Positions 1-11,410 of a DNA stretch of 64,000 nucleotides are shown one piece after another. Within the stretch, counting starts at the first letter, position 1. Each line of letters opens with the position of its first letter. Below the pieces are notes generated by a model. It was not told the origin of the DNA. It saw nothing but the letters and a program-made list of their open reading frames with translations, and searched no databases. Both the position numbers and the translations under genes were made by a program. This stretch comes from Leuctra nigra (lineage: Eukaryota > Arthropoda > Insecta > Plecoptera > Leuctridae). The DNA lies in NCBI GenBank assembly GCA_934045905.1, contig OW203763.1, forward strand, positions 45,533,941 through 45,597,940, read 5' to 3'.

Positions 1-2
1 TC

Positions 3-326
3 ATTGTTCGATTCGTAAACAGAAAGAAGAGAGACGAAATTATAAACAAAAAGAAGGTAGCAGCTACAATTAAGAGTCAAGATATTGTACAAGTGGGTCA
101 GTCCCGCATATACATCAACGAGAATTTGGCTCCTTTCTTCCGCGAACTCCTCTGGTCGGTCAAGACTAGGGCAAAGGAAACCGGCTACAAGTTCGTTTGG
201 TGGAGCCACGGAAAGGTCTTGGTGCGCAAGGACGAAAATTCCCGTAAAGTATTTAGAATTACTTCTTACCAGGATATTGACCTTTTGGTTTCTGATAGGC
301 AGGCTGAGTCAGATTTAGCGGGTTAA
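3..326 (+). CDS. LINE ORF1, C-terminal part (FP-like domain)
   Basis: The frame is open from the window edge to TAA at 324-326. Around residues encoded at 93-240 it reads RIYINENL...YKFVWW...GKVLVRKDE, the pattern of the C-terminal domain shared by many LINE ORF1 proteins and baculovirus FP-type proteins. In LINEs this protein is thought to bind RNA in the RNP. The true start is upstream of the window. Confidence 0.75.
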   Translation: MVRFVNRKKRDEIINKKKVAATIKSQDIVQVGQSRIYINENLAPFFRELLWSVKTRAKETGYKFVWWSHGKVLVRKDENSRKVFRITSYQDIDLLVSDRQAESDLAG

Positions 327-342
327 TACTTGCTTCCAGTTT

Positions 343-3309
343 ATGCAAAACATAGAATTTGTGTTTACAGAAGAAGTCGAGAGGGAAGTAATATCAGATA
401 TTGACAGTTGGTTTTCTAAAGTAGAGGAATTTTTCACTTGTTTACATGTGAACATCAGATCAATAAATAAAAATTGGGACCAATTAAATGGTATATTATG
501 TAAGCAAATAGGGGTTGTGGATGTCATTGCGATAACCGAAATCGCAATAACTGCAACCACACCTATTTCTCTCTTTAGCATTGAAGGTTATGATAGATTT
601 CATTATACTCGTGTAAATAGGGGTGGAGGAGGAATATTGTTATTTGTAAAATCTGTATGGCATTTTGTTGTAAATGATGATGAATTTCAGTATTTTGAAG
701 GAGTAGGAGGAATCTTTTCTCTGGCAAATGGAAATGTTATTACCTTGTTGGCAATTTATAGGCCACCTAATTTAAATAGAGGTGGTTTCGTGGAGGAATT
801 GGAAATGTACATTGGAAATTATTCCAAAGTAAATAATGTTGTAATATTAGGAGATATGAATTTAAATCTGTTCGATTCAGATGATTGCAATGTTCGTTCA
901 TATTTATCGCTAATGGCTGCAAATGGTTATATTAATTGTATTAATGATGCAACACGCGAGGAATGTAGAGGTGTTGTTTTTACGAGTACTTGCATTGATC
1001 ACATTTTTATTAAGTCTAGTTGCCATGATATTAAGTCGGCTGTGTACACTACCAAGATATCTGATCATTATATAATTATTGCCGGAATCATGTTTCATGG
1101 CTCATCTCAGAAATTTCAACATCAAATTCCAGTAAAAAAATGCATTAATGAAGTTAAATTAACACGTTTGTTGAGAGAGTGTGATTGGCTTGAGCCTATG
1201 ACATATGATACATGCACTGACGTTTTTGACAACCTAACTGCCAAGTTTGATTATTGTTATGATGAATCTTATTACCTAAATTACCAGCTGGGGAAACGTA
1301 AGAAAAAGTCTTGGTTGACGGCTGATATTATTAAATCCTGTAAAGAAAGAGACCGTCTATTTAAGAAATGGAAGAATTGTAACGGTGTATTGAAATTTTA
1401 CTATGGCGTCGAGTACAAAAAATTCAGAAATAAAATAAATAATGCTATTCGTAATGCCAAAAAAATTTATTATACAGGTGTCTTTGAGAAGTCTAGAGGA
1501 AGTATTAAGGACACATGGCAATCTATTAATGATGTACTTGGTAAAAAGAAAAAGGATACTGTAGATCAGGTTTTAAGTAAATATTTAGGGAAACAATTCA
1601 ATGATAAGCAGATTGCAGATAGATTTTTGCACTGTTTCATCAGTGAGGTAGAATCTTTGAAACATGTTTGCAACATTCATACTTTAAGTTACAATTATGA
1701 TGTAGTTCAGCTTCAGTCTTTATACATGCCTCCAGTGTGTGCCACCCGCATAAATTATATTATAAATTCATTAAACTCTAACAAACAACCGGGTTTTGAC
1801 AGGATACGAATAACTGATTTGAAAAATATAGCGGAAAAAGTAAGCCCAGTTATTGCTAAAATTATTAATACTTCAATTTCAGAAGGTGTTGTTATATCTA
1901 AATTAAAAATGTCAATAATTCGACCTGTTTACAAAAAAGGTGACCACCTCGAGTTCAATAATTACCGACCAATTGCTTTGCTCCCTACTATTGAGAAAAT
2001 TATGGAGCGGTGTGTTGCAAAAATATTAACTGATTATTTATCAAAGTTTAAAATCATCAATTCACATCAGTTTGGTTTTCAAAAAGGTAGAAGCACCACT
2101 GATCTGCTTACTCTTTTCGCTGATTACATAAATTCTAAATTAAATGAGAATATGCACGTTCTGGCTCTTTTTATAGACTTTTCAAAGGCATTTGATACGT
2201 TAAACCATACAAAATTGTTAACATCTCTTGAAAATGCTGGTATTCGGGGTCCCCTCTTATGTTGGTTTCACAATTATTTAACGGATAGGCAAATTATAGT
2301 TAAAGTTGGTGAAACTGTGAGTATAGCTGGGGTATGTAATTCTGGTGTACCTCAAGGGTCAATATTGGGTCCAATTCTTTATCTCTTATATGTGAATAAC
2401 ATGCCTAGTTATATTCAAAATTGTAAAATTTATATGTACGCAGATGACACTGTTCTAGTATCTGCTCATAAAAATTTAGAACAGGCTCAGATAATTCTTC
2501 AGTCTGATTTCAATACATTGTTGATGTGGACTCATGATAATGATTTGTTAGTAAATAGTACAAAAACTAAGTTAATTCACATTTGTTCACCTTCAATTGC
2601 AAGTAGGTTAGACCCTGTAACATTATTGTGTCATAGTTTTAATTGTTTACATACATTAGATTTTGCTTTGTGTACTTGTACTGATCTGATTGAGGAGGTT
2701 GATACTTGTTTATATTTAGGTATAACAATTGATAAATACTTTTCCTGGAGACCTCATATAAATAGCTTAGCTTCCAAATTACGTTCTTGCTCGTTTCAAT
2801 TGTTTCATGTAAAATCTTTTTTACCTGTTAGAATTTTAAAATTAATATATTCTGCTTTAGTGGAATCTGTAATTTCTTACGGTTTACTTGCTTGGGGCAG
2901 CACATCCAATGTTCACCTTCAAGTCATTCGATCTATACAGGATAGAATGATCAAGAATTTGACCCCTGATGCCGTTAAGCTCAAATGTAACAATAACACT
3001 CTCTTAATGTACGATCATCTTAACTTCCTTCCAATATCTGATTTGTATAAATATAAATTCATAATCAAATATTTTTATTCGAACGAACTTAAAATTATCT
3101 ACAATCATTCCAGGGCCACTAGATCAATGGTGAATCCAGTTTCTTTAATACTCCCCCGATTTACTAATAAGTATGGAAAGCGATGTTTAAATTACTCTGT
3201 CCCTTTTATTTTCAATCAGTTGCCTCAAGAAATTAAGTCTTTAGATAATTATAGTAGTATTAAGAAAGAAGTGAAATCTTGGTTGTATGAATACTCTGAT
3301 GATGTATAA
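343..3309 (+). CDS. LINE ORF2: endonuclease-reverse transcriptase
   Basis: 988 residues. The N-terminal 250 residues are an apurinic-type endonuclease (LHVNIRS, a GDMN motif, SDHY near its end). Then comes the RT with FIDFSKAFD, SGVPQGSILGP and YADDTVL catalytic motifs, and a conserved C-terminal region (YGLLAWG). No RNase H domain. ATG 343 is the first start after the ORF1 stop. Encodes the enzyme for target-primed reverse transcription. Confidence 0.9.
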   Translation: MQNIEFVFTEEVEREVISDIDSWFSKVEEFFTCLHVNIRSINKNWDQLNGILCKQIGVVDVIAITEIAITATTPISLFSIEGYDRFHYTRVNRGGGGILLFVKSVWHFVVNDDEFQYFEGVGGIFSLANGNVITLLAIYRPPNLNRGGFVEELEMYIGNYSKVNNVVILGDMNLNLFDSDDCNVRSYLSLMAANGYINCINDATREECRGVVFTSTCIDHIFIKSSCHDIKSAVYTTKISDHYIIIAGIMFHGSSQKFQHQIPVKKCINEVKLTRLLRECDWLEPMTYDTCTDVFDNLTAKFDYCYDESYYLNYQLGKRKKKSWLTADIIKSCKERDRLFKKWKNCNGVLKFYYGVEYKKFRNKINNAIRNAKKIYYTGVFEKSRGSIKDTWQSINDVLGKKKKDTVDQVLSKYLGKQFNDKQIADRFLHCFISEVESLKHVCNIHTLSYNYDVVQLQSLYMPPVCATRINYIINSLNSNKQPGFDRIRITDLKNIAEKVSPVIAKIINTSISEGVVISKLKMSIIRPVYKKGDHLEFNNYRPIALLPTIEKIMERCVAKILTDYLSKFKIINSHQFGFQKGRSTTDLLTLFADYINSKLNENMHVLALFIDFSKAFDTLNHTKLLTSLENAGIRGPLLCWFHNYLTDRQIIVKVGETVSIAGVCNSGVPQGSILGPILYLLYVNNMPSYIQNCKIYMYADDTVLVSAHKNLEQAQIILQSDFNTLLMWTHDNDLLVNSTKTKLIHICSPSIASRLDPVTLLCHSFNCLHTLDFALCTCTDLIEEVDTCLYLGITIDKYFSWRPHINSLASKLRSCSFQLFHVKSFLPVRILKLIYSALVESVISYGLLAWGSTSNVHLQVIRSIQDRMIKNLTPDAVKLKCNNNTLLMYDHLNFLPISDLYKYKFIIKYFYSNELKIIYNHSRATRSMVNPVSLILPRFTNKYGKRCLNYSVPFIFNQLPQEIKSLDNYSSIKKEVKSWLYEYSDDV

Positions 3310-3415
3310 AATATTATTTTTTTCTTCTTTGTTAATCAGTTTATTATGTATTTTTCTCTCTTTTCTTGTATATTGTTTAAACATTTTTGTATCCACTAAT
3401 TTTCTTTAAATTAAT

Positions 3416-3443
3416 CCACAGAAAAGCCGTTTTGGCTTTGTGG
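3416..3443 (+). other. 3' stem-loop of the LINE
   Basis: CCACA(GAA)AAGCC pairs with GGCTTTGTGG around a short T-rich loop, just before the A-rich tail. Such hairpins near the 3' end can be RT recognition sites; the role here is inferred. Confidence 0.5.
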
Positions 3444-3512
3444 AAAACGGAATGTATGTATTTTTGTGTGTTTACAATAATAAATAAATAAAAAAAAATA
3501 AAAAAATAAATA

Positions 3513-6213
3513 GGATGATAAGGTTGCCAAGGACTATGAAGACATGTTAGCAGCAAATGGACTAGAAAGACGTATAAATGCTTATACTAGAGAGGAATAT
3601 TTAACAGATCGAGTCGTGCGTTCTTGTATAGATCACATCTTTATGAGAGCTAACAATAATGTAAAAATTACAACTGGGGTGATTACCAATAAAATATCTG
3701 ATCATTACATAATTATGGCAACCTTGAAGTTCTCTGACATAGTATCGGTCGATGATCCTGTGTTAATTAATGCTACATCAAATAAATATAAAAGAATCGA
3801 TGAAAAGTTATTACTTGAAGAATTAAAGCATTATGATTGGGAAAAATTAGAACACAAGAATAATGATTGCCCAATAGAATTGTATAAATCAATTGTACGA
3901 ATTTTTCATGATTCTTACAACAAGTCAACTGTGGAGGTTAAAGCAAAGAAGCGTAGATTACGAAGTAAGGAATGGATTACTTATGAGTTAATTGAAAAGT
4001 CAAGAGAGAGAGATGCTCTTTTTAGGGTGTGGAAAAGTTGTGACATTAACTCTCATTTAAAGCGTAATTACAGGGTGCAGTTCAACAGTTTTAGAAATAA
4101 GCTTATTAAAGAAATAAAAAGGCCAAAGAAACCTATTATAAAACTAATTTTAATAATTTAAAAGGTGATTTCAAGGGAACTTGGAACGAAATAAACAAAA
4201 TTATTAATAAAAAAGAAAAGGCAAATATTGACGAGGTAATAAGTAAATATTTGGGTAAAAATAAAACTCTCAGTGAGACTGTCAACTCATTTGTGCAATC
4301 TTTTGTAAATGGTATTGATCATATTAAACATAAATGTAATAGGAAGTTATGCGTTGATGGTAACTCTGGTCAAGACGAGGGGATAAATTGTTCCATGTAA
4401 AAGCTAAAAGTGAGGATATTTATAAAATTATAGTGCAAATTAATGAACAGAAGGCAGCAGGAATCGACAGGATAAGAATGAAAGACATTTATTTATTAGC
4501 AAAAAAACTTAGTCCAATAATTGCAACATTAATTAATCTTACCATTTCGAAAGGTATTATACCAGAAGATTTGAAAGTGTCAGTTGTACGCCCAGTTTAA
4601 AAGTCAGGAGATCATTCCGAGTATGGAACTTACCGCCCCATAGCTATATTACCCTCAATTGAAAAAATAATGGAACGATATATTGCGAATAATTTAGTTG
4701 CATTTTTAGATCAGCACAACATCATTCAAGGCATTCAGTATGGATTTCGAGTGGGAAAAAGTACGACAGAACTGCTTGAATATTTCTCAAATTTCGTAAA
4801 TGAAAAATTAAATGATAATAAAGATATAGTTGCCCTTTTCATTGATTTCAGTAAAGCATTTGATACCCTAGAATACGATAAATTAATAGCGGCTTTGGAA
4901 ATTTCAGGAATTAGGGGGCCAATTTTAAACTGGTTTATGAATTATTTGTTAAATAGAAAGTTATTAGTAAAGGTAAGCCATTGTGAAAGCAAAATTTTAA
5001 AATTTTATTGCATTGCACAAGGTTCAATATTAGGACCTACATTATACCTCTTATATGTAAATAATATGTGCAATAATTTAGTAAATTGTCAAGTATACCT
5101 ATATGCAGATGACACCGTAATGATCACAGAACACAAATATCTAGAGGAAGCAGAAGAATTAATGCAAGAAAATTTTAACAGAATTATTAGGTGGACACAT
5201 GATAATGGATTAGTAATAAATTATAAGAAGACAAATGTAATGCATATACGTACTTGTAAAAAACCCACTCGAGGTCTCGATATTGTTTTCCATGATTGTG
5301 AGTGTTTAGAAAATAAATCTGTAGTTGGAAATATACATGGACTTGTAATTATAAATTAGAAACGGTAAATGAAATTAAATATCTGGGAGTTATGATAGAC
5401 AAAAATTTTAAATTTAAAGCACAGGTTAAAGCGGTCAGAAATAAGTTAAGAGTGTGTGTATTTAAATTTTATACGTTGAAACAATATTTGCCTTTCCATA
5501 CTTTGCGGATAGTCTACTTGGCTCTTGTTGAAAGTGTTATGAGGTATGGTATCTTGACATGGGGACATGCATCAGATTATTTAATAAATAATATTTCAAG
5601 ATTACAAACAAGAATTTTAAAGAATCTATTGCCGGAGCATTTAAAAAATGAAATAATAAAAAAACAATAGTATATACTCATTCTGTGGAGTGTTCACATT
5701 TCAGCAATTATATGATTACCACCTAATATTAAAACATTATTTCGATACAGAAAATAAAATCACCAAAATTCACAAATACAATATTCGGAAGGTCCAGTAT
5801 GTAGTTCCTCGATATAATAACAATTAAACCTATGACCTATATACCTATGACTTTCAATAATTTGCCAGAGACCTTCCACAATTTCGATAAAATTAGTCAT
5901 GTTAAATTAAGCCTAAAATTGTTTTATATAACCTGAGACATATGATCTCTCTTTTGTATTTCAATATGTTTTCTTATTTTTTTGCAGGATATTTTGTGTA
6001 TTGTTTATCTTGATTCCTTTTCTTTTCAGCATAAGTTTAAGTTTAGTTTAGTTTTAGTTTTATTATGAGTTTGATGATTTGATGTATATTATGTTTTATG
6101 TGTATTGTGTATTGTGTAGTACTCCGGCTGATAAGCTTAATTTATTTTGTAGCTTAGCAGGGCAAAGAACATAATATTTGTATATGTTTAATCTCAAATA
6201 AATAAAAAAAAAA
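3513..6213 (+). pseudogene. Degenerate 5'-truncated sister LINE copy
   Basis: Open pieces at 3544-4161, 4388-4600, 4670-5359 and 5392-5670 match the order of the preceding ORF2: end of endonuclease (SDHYIIMA), linker, RT (FIDFSKAFD, YADDTV), C-terminal region. Broken by frameshifts near 4130-4380 and 5350 and by an in-frame TAA at 4598-4600. The sequence differs enough from the first copy to be a separate subfamily. The 3' UTR (to 6197) ends with a stem-loop (AAGCT...AGCTT near 6131-6160) and an A-rich tail. Confidence 0.85.
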
Positions 6214-6214
6214 A

Positions 6215-6341
6215 TGTGTGTTACAAGTTGTGTAAATAAACTAAAAAAATAAGTGATATCCCCATAAAAAACACTCCGTGTAAAAATACCAGCCAAGTCT
6301 CTTCAACTATAAAAAAAATAGAAGAAATCTAAAAATTCAGC
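6215..6341 (+). mobile_element. Family B palindromic MITE, left half only
   Basis: Begins with the usual flank (ACAAGTTGTGTAAATAAAC), then the family B end (ATCCCCATAAAAAACAC, GCCAAGTCTCTTC) and stops at 6341 inside the left arm, where a minisatellite starts. Confidence 0.65.
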
Positions 6342-6740
6342 ACTGCCCAGGTAGCACAAAATCATAGCCCATTGATGGCCCACTACCGGCTAAAAGTCAT
6401 GGCCCATCAGTGGCAGCCACTAGTGGTTCACCTTGTGAATTTGACAGTGCTGCCATGAGTTTGCCATGAGTCGTGGCTAGACGGGGGGAAACTAGTCAAG
6501 GGCCACTAGTGGCTAGCCGGGAGTTTTCCTTGAGTGAGAATTGACTCTGAACCAGTGATCTGGCTGGCCGGCAGTGGGTCATGAGTGGCAAACATCTGGC
6601 TGGCCGGCAGTGGGCCATGAGTGGCTGGCCGGGAGTTTTCCACGAGTGGCAAACAACTGGCTGGCCGGCAATGGACCATGAGTGGCAAACAACTGGCTTG
6701 CCGGCAATGGCCCTCGAGTGGGCATTGTTTTTCAGGTAAA
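6342..6740. repeat. GC-rich minisatellite of GGCTGGCCGGCAGTGG-like units
   Basis: Irregular units of about 30-50 bp built on CTGGCTGGCCGGCA(A/G)TGG and CATGAGTGGCAAACA. The GC content is clearly above its surroundings. Open frames across it on the minus strand are repeat peptides, not a gene. Confidence 0.75.
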
Positions 6741-6782
6741 ATGACGGTTGCAAACTGCGATGGAATTTGACAATACAAAAAG

Positions 6783-7731
6783 ATCTAGTGGAGCGGTCGC
6801 TCCACCCAGCCAAGTCGTACTTTACACTCACACTCACTCAACATAACGTAAATGCCTATATAAACCAAGGAGCAGACCAAACACTTTTACTGTAAGCAAC
6901 AACATAGCATTTTCGGCCTACTGGATCTCAAAATTGAAAATTCTCACATTGTTGCGAAATATCTTAATTTCGAGCTATGGCCAACCCCACTCCATATACT
7001 AAATTTGAGAACAATAGGTTATAACATTTGCGTGCTAGAGGGCCGTGAAAACAGTGAAATTACACTACTTTCTGATTCTGATTCTGATGATATCATGAAA
7101 CACCGCAATCACCGCCACAGCCTAAACGGCTTAGCCGATCGATCTGAAATTTTTACCACATGTGCACTTTTGGCGTCTGAGGTGCCTTTTTATATAAACA
7201 ACCGGATGCCGCCATTTTGAAACCGGAAGTGACGTCATATCTCGAAAATGGCTGGACCGATTGGAATGAAACTAGCCCCAATCGATTTAGACAGTCCTCT
7301 TTATGAAATATCAATAGGGAAACTAAATTTTTCTAATTACTGAAACCGGAAATGACGTCATAGTTATGCGAAATCTGCCTAAATTCACTTCCCCTTTTTA
7401 TAAAAACCTATAAATATCTATTCAGAAGGCTTATAATGATACTTAACATTTATAGAAATAAATTCTAGGTGGCAGTAATTTCAGCCGCCATTTTGAAATC
7501 CAGAAGTGATGCCATATCTCGAAAACGGCTTGACCGATTGGAACGATGCTTTTGCAATTCTTCATAGAATATCACTTTAAGCTTATATTTAAAAACAAAC
7601 AAAAATTTTCTTAGTACCTAACTAATTCGTAAATGGCGTATTTTTTTAAAGGAATAATGAGTAATTCTCATTGTTGCTCCGATATGAAATAGGTAAATAA
7701 GTTGTGTAAATAAACTAAAAAAACTAATGAT
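6783..7731 (+). mobile_element. Composite repeat family A, copy 1
   Basis: Starts ATCTAG followed by a perfect hairpin GTGGAGCG-GT-CGCTCCAC (6788-6805). A GAT-rich microsatellite is at 7071-7093. A motif pair (CGCCATTTTGAAACCGG then GTGACGTCATATCTCGAAAA) occurs near 7204 and again near 7485. It ends at a complete family B palindrome (7732-8126). Homologous copies: 42905 and 43894; fragments near 12140 and 58022. No protein-coding capacity. Confidence 0.75.
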
Positions 7732-8126
7732 ATCCCCTTAAAAAACACGCCGTGTAAAAATACCAGCCAAGTCTCTTCACCTATAAAAAATAGAAGAAAT
7801 CTAAAAATTCAGCACTGAAAAGTAGTGATATCAAAAAATGGGTCAAGTCAAAATGTAATTTTAAAAACCAAAATATACTTGGCGCATCGTTTTCTAGGGC
7901 ATTATAGGTATATTATATAATTTATTTACATTTGACTTTTGGCATATACTTCTATACTATTTATTTACACGATGCGCCAAGTATATTTTGATTTTAAAAT
8001 TACATTTTGACTTGGCCCATTTTTTGATATCACTACTTTTCAGTGCTGAATTTTTAGATTTCTTCTATTTTTTATAGGTGAAGAGACTTGGCTGGTATTT
8101 TTACACGGCGTGTTTTTTAAGGGGAT
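7732..8126. mobile_element. Family B palindromic MITE, complete copy
   Basis: 395 bp almost wholly made of two inverted arms of about 165-180 bp. Ends ATCCCCTTAAAAAACACGCC / GGCGTGTTTTTTAAGGGGAT. The arms contain CAGCCAAGTCTCTTC and, near the centre, ACTTGGCGCATCGT. The AT-rich loop is about 60 bp. I found no convincing target duplication. Confidence 0.85.
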
Positions 8127-8369
8127 TATTAATTACTACAGTTTAATTAACATCCGTATGCATTTTTAGACCACATATCTGTTGAGAAATTGTAGCGCTA
8201 CAATTATAGCCATAAGTTGCATTTTAAAATATTTTCTATAAATGTTCCAAAGGAAAATAGCACGGAATGTAATCATTCAAATATCAGTCTGTACATCTCT
8301 TACTATCAAAATAATGTAAAATACAAGTGATACAATAACAATAAATACTTATATACAATTAACATACGA

Positions 8370-8880
8370 GATATACCCGCTTTTGAATTACACTCATTAC
8401 ACAAAATATGAAAAATAAATATTTTGGATACCCCTGAAGGTTCAATTTCATTACAAATTTTTTGCATCCTTATCCCATTATGTGCATTACAATAATATTG
8501 CAAAAACTTTTGTAAATATAATTCGAGTCCCCCGGTCCCCCGCTTTCGAATTATACTCCAGCCACAAAATACGAAAAATATACTATTTTGGATACCCCTG
8601 AAAGTTCAATTTCACGAAATATTTTTTATATCCTTGTCCTATCATGTATATTACAATAATATTGCAATAAAAAATAATTTTACGACATTTACTGATTTTT
8701 TCAACAGATAAATCTTTTTGTGTTTTGGACACCCCTGAAGGATTAATTTGAAATAATCCTGTAGGACTTGAAAAAACAATAAAAAATAGCAATAATTTTA
8801 CAATTAGTGTGCTATGGAAATAATATAATATGATTTTGTAGTATAAATAAAAATTTCAAAAATTTGACTTTAGACACCCC
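8370..8880. repeat. Degenerate tandem repeat (GGATACCCCTGAAGG units)
   Basis: GGA(T/C)ACCCCTGAA(A/G)G recurs near 8423, 8589, 8727 and 8873 with similar AT-rich flanks, spaced 138-166 bp. Diverged; no gene. Confidence 0.6.
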
Positions 8881-9700
8881 TGGGCCCTCATTCACGTACA
8901 TGGGGTAAGCCATGATAGCGAGTGGTAAGGCGTGGTAGACCGGGTGGCAGTGGTATCGGTATTCACGAAGAAGTTATCATGTCTTTCCCCGGGGTAGAGT
9001 CTACCCCTACCTCGAGGCAGGGGTAAGCCGTGGTAACCAAGTTTGAAGTTGGTGGTAACTTATTGGCGGCCATTTTTAACTTGACATGTCAGTCAAAACA
9101 ACTGTTTGAAGTAATTCCTTTGCGTCGTCATCTGATCAGCTGTGTTGTGTGTTTATTGTATCTAATTTGTCTTTTACTTACGTTTTCTATGTAAGTTCAT
9201 GTTTATTTAGTCATTCCACACAATATCAGATAGTATTATTGGTTCTAGTAAGTCAATCCATGGACCATAACCTCCAAAACATTTTCTTAAACACTAGATA
9301 TAAGTAATAAACTTCATATTTGTATGTTGCAGAGTTAAGTTAGCACTGAATTCACCGTAGAAAACTATTGTTGCACCAGATTTTATTGAACTAACACATT
9401 TCGTTCCGTATTTGTATAGTTTATCGTTTGGAATTGAACTGTCACTATTTTTAATAAAGACAAATGCATGCGCGCAGAAAATGATATTTGAATCTGATTG
9501 GTGGAATAATCCACTGCCTACTTAAAATGTACGTTCTATTTACACTATTCAAATTTCAAGTAGGCAGTGACCTACCACCAACATACCACTGCTTCGTGAA
9601 TACGAATGTGTCATTCGCTACCCCGAGGTGGTAAGCAAGTGGTAGGCTACCCCGGGGTAGGCAAGGATAAGGACAATGTACGTGAATGAGGGCCCAGGGG
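8877..9700. mobile_element. TIR element without coding capacity (PIF/Harbinger-like ends?)
   Basis: A 25-bp terminal inverted repeat, CCCCTGGGCCCTCATTCACG plus TACAT, at both ends. Subterminal GTGGTAAG/CTACCCCGG motifs recur in both orientations (8905-9060 and 9570-9665). About 820 bp, no ORF. GGGCC-type ends recall PIF/Harbinger elements, but I could not define a target duplication, so the superfamily is open. Confidence 0.7.
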
Positions 9701-9822
9701 GCCAAACTAGAAGAGATCTCGCCGAGATCCATCGCTCAGTCGAAAGAGCAAATTTTTTACTATCAAACTGCCAAAGGAAAAATTAGTATCACATTTTGAA
9801 CTATTTTTGTCACAAGAGCCCT

Positions 9823-10102
9823 GACAGTCAAAACTTAATTTTAAAAACCAAAATATACTTGGCGCATCGTTTTTAAGGGCATTATAGGTATATATAATTA
9901 GGTGCATTTGATTTTCGGCATATTCTTTACTGTTTATATACACGATGTGCCAAGTATATTTTGGTTTTTAATTTAAGTTTTGACTTGGCCCATTTTTTGA
10001 TTTCACTACTTTTCAGTGCTGAATTTTTAGATTTCTTCTATTTTTTTTATAGTTGAAGAGACTTGGCTGGTATTTTTACACGGAGTGTTTTTTATGGGGT
10101 TC
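9823..10102. mobile_element. Family B palindromic MITE, left end missing
   Basis: Part of the left arm, the GGCGCATCGT centre and the complete right arm ending GTGTTTTTTATGGGG. Abuts the 3' end of a minus-strand LINE fragment. Confidence 0.75.
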
Positions 10103-11410
10103 ATATAGACCTGAAGACATCCTTTTTGCAATACTATCAATATGAGAATTCCCGTTTAAATTTTGGTCGATAATTGTGCCTAGAAAGGGGAAATTACTTA
10201 CTTGTTCAAGTTGGGATCAATTCAGCAGTACGTTTACATCATTTCGTGGATTATGGCCCAGATTGTACACCATATATTTTGTTTTACTTTCATTTACTAT
10301 GAGATTATTTTGCTTGAACCATTGTATTACTCTATTTGCCTGAATGAAAGTATTTATTTCTAAAGTTGCCCTGTCCTTATGGGAGATCCATTACTCCATT
10401 AAAGTACACGTTAAAAATCAGGGGTCCTAGCACAGAACCTTGCGGGACGCCACACACAATAGTGTCGTTTTTTGATCTAGAGATCATGTCTGGCCCCTTG
10501 TCATCCTGCCCTCTTAGTTCTACAAATTGTTCCCTATTCTGTAAATATGAAGTCAACCAGTCAATCGCATTGTCATGCCATACATATATAACTTCTTAAG
10601 CAGTACACAGTGACTTTTGCAGTCAAAGGGCTTTCGAGAGATCCATAAAAACCGTACCTACCAAGTTTCTCTTGTCTAACTCTTTTACTACCCAGTCGAC
10701 ATGGCTTGCGATTGCTGTGTTAGTTGATCTCTCAGCTCTAAATCCATGCTGTTCTCTTGCAATTAGGCGGCGAGACTCGAGAAATAACTCGACAAATGCC
10801 TTTTCAAATACTTTTGATATTGCCGGTAGGATGAACACGGGTATATAGTTACCAACTACCTTTCGACAGCCCTTCTTGTAAATGGGGATTACCTTTGCTG
10901 TTTTTGGCGACTGGGGAAATTTATACCGGCCATACGAATAGTTAACTAGGTACGTGAGAGGCCAGCTTATAGCCGATGCGCGTTCTTTTTAGGTAGGAAA
11001 GGAGAAATATTGTCATACCCTGTTGATTTCTTATTCTTCATTTTTCTAATAATTGAAATGATCTCCTCTCGTGTTGCGTTATATCGCAGCATTTGGTCGT
11101 CAATGTGGTTTGGCATAACCTTTTTTTTCTCATTCTCTGACCTCTGCTCCTTATTTACGAAACTTTGTGCTTCATTTATAAAGTAGCTATTAAATACTTC
11201 AGCGACTTGTGTCAGCTCCCTGTACACAATACCATCTTTCTAATACAATATTTTCATTATTCTTCCCACACCCTTTTAGCTTCCTCTTTCATTATTTATC
11301 ACTTTCCAAACTGTTTTCGATCTATTTTCCGATTTTTTAATGGAGTCTCGTATTTCATTCGCTTTTGCCTTCCTAATTACTATTACTCTTTTGTAATTTC
11401 TTAATCTAAG
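10103..11410 (-). pseudogene. Degenerate LINE fragment (linker plus reverse transcriptase)
   Basis: Minus-strand pieces in order: an endonuclease-RT linker (about 11410-11230), early RT (10967-11227, KKSTGYDNIS), RT fingers (10623-10838, EQHGFRAERST...FMDLSKAL), the catalytic region seen as a minus-strand frame (10360-10620), and an IDQNLN...HIDSIAK segment near 10125-10190. Several frameshifts and stops; dead copy. Confidence 0.8.

Larger units (their letters stand above)
1..3512 (+). mobile_element. CR1-like LINE, 5' end outside window, coding part intact
   Basis: End of ORF1, a 16-bp gap, complete ORF2, about 165 bp of 3' UTR with a stem-loop, and an (AATA)-rich tail at 3473-3512. No frameshift or stop is seen in the coding part. 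The endonuclease plus RT without RNase H, and the ORF1 type, fit the CR1/L2/Jockey group. The 5' end and any target duplication lie outside or could not be found. Confidence 0.85.

Noticed and set aside
6496..6837. Minus-strand ORFs of 90-113 codons
   Set aside because: They are translations of the GGCTGGCCGGCA minisatellite.
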